A stretch of DNA of 64,000 nt, taken from the NCBI GenBank assembly GCA_907165275.2, contig OU015659.1:8598501-8662500 (forward strand). Reading direction: 5' to 3'. The stretch comes from Zygaena filipendulae (lineage: Eukaryota > Arthropoda > Insecta > Lepidoptera > Zygaenidae). Positions 35,573 through 44,500 of the stretch are shown here, piece after piece. The notes beneath the pieces were generated by a model. It saw nothing but the letters and a program-made list of their open reading frames with translations, did not search any database and was not told where the DNA came from. How positions within the stretch are numbered: the first letter of the stretch is position 1; the number at the start of each line of letters is the position of its first letter. Position numbers and translations under genes: made by a program.

Positions 35573-38500
35573 CATTTATTCCGGGATTAAAAAGTCCCAT
35601 ATCACTATTAATTTTACCAACAAAATATAAAATATAAAATGGCATGGCAATGTGAAATGGAACCGTCGGAAAAAGAGTGCGAAAACAACGTATTTTAGCT
35701 GATTTTATAAACAGCCCGTTAATGCAAAATAAATTTGCAAGGCAGTGTTTGTTTATGCAACAAACAAGTATGCGAGAGAGAGTGTTAACCAGTTTTGACC
35801 AATGTTTTTGAAAAATCACGTGTTATATATATAAACTTACATTACGTAGCATCTAAAGCAGCGGTCATCACACTTTTTTGGCAAGAACCACTTAAGGCAA
35901 TGTGGGTTCCTGTTATAGGTAGGTATTATATTCGGTTATGTTATACATATATCCCTACATTACCTTTATGTGACTGTTTGAATCAAGGAGGATTTAGCTT
36001 TGAATAGAAATATAAACTAAAAAAGTACACATTTTAATTATTTATTGAAATAAATGTATGAAAATTGTTCCAATAAAAAATATTTGTAATTTAAGAATTA
36101 TGATGTTGGACTTTTTTAATGATATTATTATTATTGGCATCTTTTGGATTGTATGCAATCATCAAATTGCATCTTCTAAATGTGTGGAAAGACGATTGCG
36201 GTAGGTGCTTGTTTTTCAAAAAGATCATTTTTTTAAATGAAGCTTCACAGAGATAATATCTGGAAGGAAATACAGTTAAAATAAATTGTGAACAGTCTCT
36301 CAACCATTTATAATTGCTAGGCAAATAAAAAAAATAAAAAACAATTTGTCCTTAAAATCTGTTTCGCTAGTTATTTGACTATTTAAATTATATTATAGCT
36401 ACTAGCTGTGCCCCGCGGTTTCACCCGCGGTAATTTCGGAATTCCCGCAGGAATTCAGGGATAAAAAGTACCCTATATCCTTTTCTGTACCGCTGACAAC
36501 GTGCACGCCAAATTTCATCTAAATCCGTTCAGCCGTTTTTGCGTGATTGAGTAACAAACATCTACACTTACACATTTATTAGTACGATGACCAGCATTTT
36601 TTTTTTATATCTCGAGTTCCAGATGGAATTTCGAAAAAATCGAAACATAAGTATCTAAGTTAGACCCTTAGCAATACAACAAAAAACCTGCATTCAGTTC
36701 GGTGCAGCAGTTTTTGCGTAGCACGAATGCAAACATACAGACGGACAGACAGACAGACAAAAATTCTAAAAACGGTATTTTTGGCTTCTATATAACTCAT
36801 AGAGTCGCCTAAATTTATTTTTTCTTATTTATCTCCCATGTACAGACATCGGTCTGTTAGAATTTTATTATATGTATAAATGCTGCGGCGGGCCGCACAT
36901 TATACCGACTGCGGGCCGCATTTAACGACCGCGGATCTAATCATCCAAAATAGTGACCATCCTGATTGTGATGAAACAGTGTCGAAATACTTATTCCAAT
37001 ATGGTTTTAGTTTCGAAAGTTAATTCGACTTTATAAGTTTTGGATTTTTGGTTACATAATCTGCATTTACGTATAGATCATATTATTACTAAACAATTTA
37101 GTAGAAATGAAAAAAAAGAGAAAAGAAAAAACATAAAATATCGGGGGAAGAATAAGATGCATATTTTCAACCTTATGCACCGAATCCGGTAGTAAGCGGA
37201 ACCGGAAGCAAGAAGAGAGAAAACATGAATATTTTTTTTGCAAGAGAAATTGTTCTTTGATGTGATTATATTCTATTTGCATCTACCTATAATTGTTTCT
37301 TTCTTTCTTTCTTTGTGTCTATACATATAAAATGCTTTGTCCTGAATGACTGACTGACAATGAACGCACAGCCTAAACCGCTTATTGTAGAGACCTGAAA
37401 CTTGGAGGATGTGTTCTTTCTATGTCGTAGGCTAAGAAAGGATTTTCCGAAATTCAACCCCCAAGGGGGTGAAACGGGGATGAAAAGTTTGTATGGAACA
37501 ACTGAAACTGCTGGGTCTAGACCAGTCTAGACCGATGAAATTTTGCACAAATATTGCTTAACTAATGTAGGTGTGCACTAGGAAAGTATTTTTGAAAATT
37601 CAACCCCTAAGGGGATGAAAAGGGATTGCAAAGTTTGTATGCAACAACGTGTTTTCTTGGAAGAAATTATCTGAAACAATTGAACCGATTTTGACGGGAC
37701 TTGAACTTCTAATTAGCCGATGTTATAACGGGTAAATTAGGCTACTTTGGGAGTTTCTGCGGGAATTCCGAAACTCACGCGGCTGAATCTGCGAAACTGT
37801 TGGACCAATTTTGAGGAAAGTTTCATTGCTAATTCGCTGATGTTGTAAGGAATTAAGGTAAGGTTTGGAGATCCTGCAGGAATTCCGAAACTCACGCGAG
37901 TGAAACCGCGGGGCTCAGCTAATCTATATCTATATCAAACTTATAATAAAACTGTAGAGAGGTCAATTCTGTACATTGAATATATATTCAAAATTAATAT
38001 TGGAGGATGAATGGTGATCGATACTGATGCCAAAAATGCAATCAGTAAATTTTTTGTGTCTGTCTGTATGTGCACGCATGGGTCAAAAACTACTGAAGGG
38101 ATTTTAACCAAACTTGGTACGATTGTAGTCCATACTCCTGGGCAGGTTATAGGCTATGTAACATTACGCTAAGACACATAGGAGCTGAGCTGAAGCAAGT
38201 CGGATGAAAATGCACTTTCGAGCTCTTATCCTCGCATACGTTTACTCAATCACGCAAAAACGGCTGAACGGATTTGGATGAAATTTGGCATGCACGTTGT
38301 AAAGGGTACAGAGAAGGACATAGGGTAGGTACTTTTTATCCCGGAATTCCCGCGGGAACTTATGATTGATATTTATTTATTGAAACGTTTATCTAAACGT
38401 CAAGGGAAAATTTATATTGCTCTAATTAGCTATTCTGAAAAAGTACCTGCGTGATTACATGACGGCAGTATCGGTCGTAGGTATTCGATTATTTTATCTT

Positions 38501-41500
38501 TTCTTTATTTTATTAATTGATAAACTGAACTGAATTTGGTTAGGCTTGATTTAGGTCAAGCGCTATGAGTGTAATTGCTTGATTGTGATTTTTTATTTAT
38601 CAAGTAGTTAGGTGTATACAGTATACCTACACAAAGTGCGCACTTATAAAATATGTAACTATAGTTCCTCGCGGTTTCATCTGGCCCTGTCGGGGTCTAC
38701 AAGACCTACATTAGGCCCCGACTCACTTACGCTGCTCCGGCATGGTACGCACTGCCATGTGCGTCCCTGCGCGCGAGCTTGGATTCGCAGCAAGCCATGG
38801 CACTGCGTGCCGCTGCCGGAGCTCCGCGCAGTCGAGCCGCTGGGCTCTCCTCCCGGATGTTCGAGCGGGTGGATGCGTCGGACCACGAACACATCCGTGG
38901 TCTGGCCCCCCTCCACGCCCGTCCACCCGAGGGGAAGCGATACCCGCGCGAGCTTATCACTCGCGATGACCAGCCAACGCTGCCCACCTGGCGTGGCTGA
39001 CGGAGCCTAGACGCCGCCCTGACGGGCGGCGCCGGCTCCGTCCCGACGATCCACGCGGTCTCTGACCGCTTCCCCAGTTCCTGTCCGTGGTGGCCGATAG
39101 CGCAGGATTACCCACTGCAGGGGGCTCTGCCCCGACGCAGATACCTCTGCTGCCTCCCCGAAGGGGGCAAGAGAAGGCCTACGTTCGTTCATCTGGCCCT
39201 GGGTACATTACGCGATTACATCTTCACTTCATTTTTCTGGGGTAAAAACTTTAAAGGTCCCTATAGAGTAAAATAGAACTTTAAACTTAGTAACTTTAGA
39301 TAGGTATCTTTAATGAAAACCCATTCCATAAATTAAAATTTACTAAAGAGGAATAATATTTTTACAATATGTATAATAAAAATAAATTGCAGTCATAAAA
39401 TCTGGCCCGAAGACCATTTATGTGAAATGATGAAATATATTTTGTCTTTGACAGTACATAACATAAAAGTATAGTAGATATCTGTGTTTGTCTCCATTTG
39501 TGCGGAATAATATTTTGCAATCATACGCCCGCATAAAACCAAATCAAACTTGTGCAAGAATTCCGTTTGTTATCTGCCTTACTATTGAAACAGTTATCAC
39601 GTAACGAGAGGGGGGGGGGGGGGGGGGTTGGCACTAAACTATACTACGAATACGTTACGAATGTACGATGCCTTTATTTACTGTACAGGTTCGACGAAAC
39701 AGTAGTCCTAATTGCTATCACGTTCGATCTGTCACTCCAGAACTCAGCGGTTTCACCCGCGGTAATTTCGGAGTTCCCGCGGGAATTCCGGGATAAAGTA
39801 CTCTATGTCCTTCTCTGTACCCCTGACAACGTGCATGCTAAATTTCATCCAAATCCGTTCAGCCGTTTTTGCGTGATTGAGTAAACATATGCGAGGATAA
39901 GAGCTCAAAACATTGATATATTAAAAAAATATATAAATGACTCGAAAGCGCATTTTCATCCGACTTGCTTCAAATTTATCGTCACTGCTCAGCTCCTATG
40001 TGTCTTAGCGATATTTTATATAGTCTATAACGTGCCCAGGGGTATGGACTACAATCGTACCAAGTTTGGTTAAAAACCCTTCAGTAGTCTTTGACCCATA
40101 CCGTGCACATAGATAGAAAGACAGACAGACAGACAAAAAATTTACTGATTGCATTTTTGGCATCAGTATCGATCACCATTCAACCTCCAATATTAATTTT
40201 GAATGTACCGAATTGACCTCTCTACAGTTTTATTATAAGTATATACTTCTATATATAAGATATACTAGATATAGGTGATTTGGCAAAATGTGAAGTGCCT
40301 ACTTAACTAGTATCATTCTACAGACCGGTAACTAGTTACTTAACATTTAACTCTTTATCGTATTGCTAACATTTTACAATCGTTTAAGTAATTAAGTACA
40401 TTAAATTTTAGTTATCGCCAACTTATTTACATAGAAAATTGTTTGCAATTTTAAGGGAATTAACATTCTCATTCTCTAATTACTAAATTAAAAAAAAAAC
40501 GCGATTTGCTTTCACAATTACATTTCCGAAATTGTAACCCGGTTGCAAACGCTCTGGCTTGCACTTGATCATATTTTGTCCAAATTTTTTTTTTTAAACA
40601 ATCCATCATTCTAGAAAGTTAGAAGTAAAAATATGCGATGCGAATGCGATTTACAAATCTTAAATTTCAATTTGAAAGTAGCTCTCGAGGTAAATTAATA
40701 ACCAAATAAAACTGTTTTCATCTTTAACTTAATCTATAAAGTCGATAATGAACGTGAATAAATTGTTTGTAAGAATGCCGACAGGTCGTAAACATCAGTA
40801 AATAATGCACTGTCTTATCGACGACATGGCATAAGGCTTAGGCAAGCATAGGTATGTAGTTTCACGACAGCGAAAATTGGGGAGGAAATTTTATGTAGTT
40901 TTAATTTAATGTCATAGAAATTGGTATTTGAACTTTTCGAATACGTACAGTTTCAGGGCATTCGGTCATTCAACCCCATGTTCAACCCTCTTCAGGGTGA
41001 AACGAGTGACACGGGGATGAAAGTCCGGGAGGAAACAAGTTAGAGAACCTATACACAACCAACTCTTAAAAGCGATTGCCGATTACCAAACTGCTAATCA
41101 GTATTCAGTAATGATTATAATAAACCATTAATCTCATCGTCTCTAGGTTTTGTAGAAAGTTTCCGTTATATTTTTTTTACGACACCAAAATAAAATATTA
41201 TAAATTTGTTTCTTGAGATTTTGTAGAAATGTGAAATTCTACTTGGCTCTCGCACGATCCTTTATAAGGTCATCGACATAAGTAAAACTGCCGCCCACCT
41301 TAGTGTTTTTTTAAGCTATTGGATATTGTGTGCTTTTATTTAAGCGCTTATTACACCTTGCAATTTCAAGACACCAATTTAGTGCTCTAAATCGGATACA
41401 ATTTAGGGTCGGTGAGTGACAGAGAGAGAGCGAGTAATTTATTTTTATTTATTTAAACTTTATGCACATCATAGTACAAAAGGCGGACTTAATGCCACAG

Positions 41501-44500
41501 TGGAATTCTCTGCTAATCACACTACACTAAATTGTACTCTAAATCGACTGCTGTAGGGTACATTTTAATGTATTGTGATCACTCGCTCTCTCTTTCACTC
41601 ACTTCAGAGGTTCAGCTTTCCGCGCATCTGATTTGAGTTGAATGCCTATCTACACCCAACCGGAATGCAGACCCTTTTATCTGTTACTTACGTTATGTGG
41701 CAATACTGACAATAGGGTACTTGCATGAAATTTATAATAAGAAATTATGTCAATATTTCAAAAATAGAGCCTTAGAAAAGCGTTATCGTGAAAGATTTAC
41801 TAAAAAAAATTCAATAGTTTCCAAAATATTCAACTTTTAATTTTGTGAAACCGAACGTTGCAACGAAACACCAATCACAGCCAAGCTTGACACATGACGT
41901 CACTTTAATTTTTTTAGGAAACATTTACCTCTTTCAGAGAAGGCAAAAGAAACTAAGTGCATACAGTCAACGCATATTTTCCATTTTCTGTAGTTTTTTA
42001 ATTTAAAATGCATCAGTAACATGCATTTCGATTCTTTACTGGAATTTTTGGAAGTAAATCGACACAGTTAACCTTAATTTCGCTTTAGGATATTGAAGTT
42101 ATCTGTCTGTCAGTGTCACATGACCCTGTCAATACGACAGTGACATTTCTATCACAGATTAATAAGGCGTAATTTTGAACTAGTGACGTCATTCCGCGTT
42201 TCGGCGGTAAGGTCTAAAGTAGGAACTTTGAAACGCTCTATTTCATTAATTTATGCATATATTTTTTTCTTTTTCTTGCTTTGTTTAAGTAGGCCATATA
42301 TCTTTAAAATAGACTGAAAAAAATTCATGCAAGTACCCTATTGACTGTATAATATACTATATGAGAACAGTTTTTTTATTTTGTTCCTTTGTATAAATAC
42401 AATTTCGCTCCATGTTATTTCGTCTGAATTATAACATGTAGATTGTAGGTAGTTAATACAATAATATTATGTACCTACCTACTAATGAAAAACAATATTT
42501 TCAAGGCAATCAATTTACGGTAATTTATACAAGGTTTAGATTAGACGTAGGTATTTATTTAGGTACGTAAGTACTGCATATTCTTAACAATTTCTTGAAC
42601 TTATCAAGCAGTGTTACTGCTACTTTTATGATTTTTCTGCCAATGGAGTATCTGGACTATTCTAAGTAATCCTAACTAATAAACAATATAAATACGAAAG
42701 TGAGTTTGTTTGTTTGTTACGCTTTTAACGGCTCAACCTATCATCAAGAAATTTTGCATGCACGTTGTCGGAGGTACAGAGAAGGACATAGGTTACTTTT
42801 TATCTCAGATCTTATTAGCTAGCTATCTCTCTTATTAGCTAGATCTCGAAGCTAGTTATTATTATAAATGCGAAAAATTTTTTATGCTTTCACGCCTTAA
42901 CGGCTCAACCGATCATTACGAAATTTTGGATACACGTTGTCAGGGGTACAGGAAAGAACACAGAGTACTTATCATCCCGGAAACTCCGAAATTGCCGCGG
43001 GTGAAAATGCAATAAATTTTGAATAGTGCAGTGTGCACTATTATATCTATCCTTCTGCTGTACCCCTGACAGTGTGTCAGGGGTACAGCAGAAGGATAGA
43101 TATAGCCTATAGGGCACTTTTATCCCGGAACTCCCGCGAGATTTCCGAAATTAAAAAGGCTGAAACTGCAGGGAACTGCAAGTATTGTAAATAAATACTA
43201 ATGTTAGGTTATTTGTTTGTTTCGTTATCATGTTTTAACTACTCAACTGATCATCATGAAGTTTTGCATACACATTGTCAGGGGTGCAAAGAAGGACATA
43301 GGGAACTTTTCGTGTCGGAAATCCCACGGGAACTGTACCGAACTGTATGTAATTGATTGGTGTAGATGTGTAAGGTGACTGACAGTATGCACTAAACACT
43401 ACACTATTATTTATTTTATTGCACATGTTTGGGAGCTCCGTTTTATATGTCACAAGTATTCATATGGAATTAACAAGATAAACAATAGTAAAGTTTGAAA
43501 CTATTAATATTACCGTAATTTACGGCACCAATTTACCTCTAGAGCAAGAGTGTGCACAGATTTGAGAGAGTATACCATAAATAGCAGACGGGAAAAAGAT
43601 TGGGTAACTAGGATAAGTATACACTTAACTAGGATAAGTGTATACTTATCCTAGTTACCCAATCTTTTTCCCGTCTGAGTGAAATCACTAAATTAATTCA
43701 ATCGGAATCAGATTGTTATCTTCTCTAACCAAGGACAGCCTGGGGCCGTATTTTCGAATCACTCAAATTACTGAAAAAAGTATGAGCACTTGTATGTAAA
43801 TTTGCGATTCCGTGTGTGAAATTAATTTGAGCAATTCAAAAATAACAGCCATAACAGTGAAAAGGGCACTCACTGTTGCTCAATTTTTATTGGTTCCCAT
43901 AGAAGTCACACTTTTTGAAGGCTATTTGACAAATTTTGTTTTTAGTCTGTCTTGTAAAGTAATACATAAGATATTGGACACATATTTTTTTTCTTTTTTA
44001 CGTAATAAAAAAATAAGGGCGATACATTTCGCGTGATGTCACTAACCAGTGCAGTTTGTATGGCAGCTTGTACGCGGTAAGTGACGTCACGCGAGCCCCC
44101 ACCCTAAACTTTAATGCGCTTTCTCTCTGTGTATTTTCATTTATTTGAAAAATAAAAAAATACGTGTCTAATGATTTTTAATTTTCTAACTGCCGGACTA
44201 ATTAGAATTTTGATTTTCAAAAGTTGTCAATATCCCTATTTTACAATAAAGTTCATTAAATCCTTACAATTATTATAAATGTGAAAATTACTTTATTTGT
44301 TTGTTTGGAAGTACCACTCCTACCCCTCACCAGTAACTCAGACTCCCAAAACAATTAATAATGATGGTATGGCAAACTGATTATAGAGAACTGCAGAGTT
44401 ATTATGGCTCCATATTTCAACCCTTTTCCTGTGGCAGTATTTTAGACTATTAGTTTATAAGAATAACCTTGACAGAACTGATAATTATTGTATATAACTA

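Larger units (their letters stand above)
35859..36934 (-). mobile_element. Decayed hAT transposon carrying the C-terminal dimerisation region
   Basis: CAGCGGTC at 35859 and GACCGCGG ending at 36934 form a short imperfect inverted repeat. The flanks ATCTAAAG and ATCTAATC agree at six of eight bases, as expected of an old 8-bp duplication. Inside, on the minus strand, 36324-36091 reads like a hAT C-terminus: FILTVFPSRYYLCEASFKKM and a following INPKD-like AYNPKD. A GCGGGCCGC word sits near one end. A non-LTR tail (36403-36586) has inserted. Confidence 0.6.

Noticed and set aside
38677..38987. Minus-strand frames in the LINE fragment
   Set aside because: The plus frame carries the conserved LINE motif and a natural stop; the opposite frames come from GC-rich composition.
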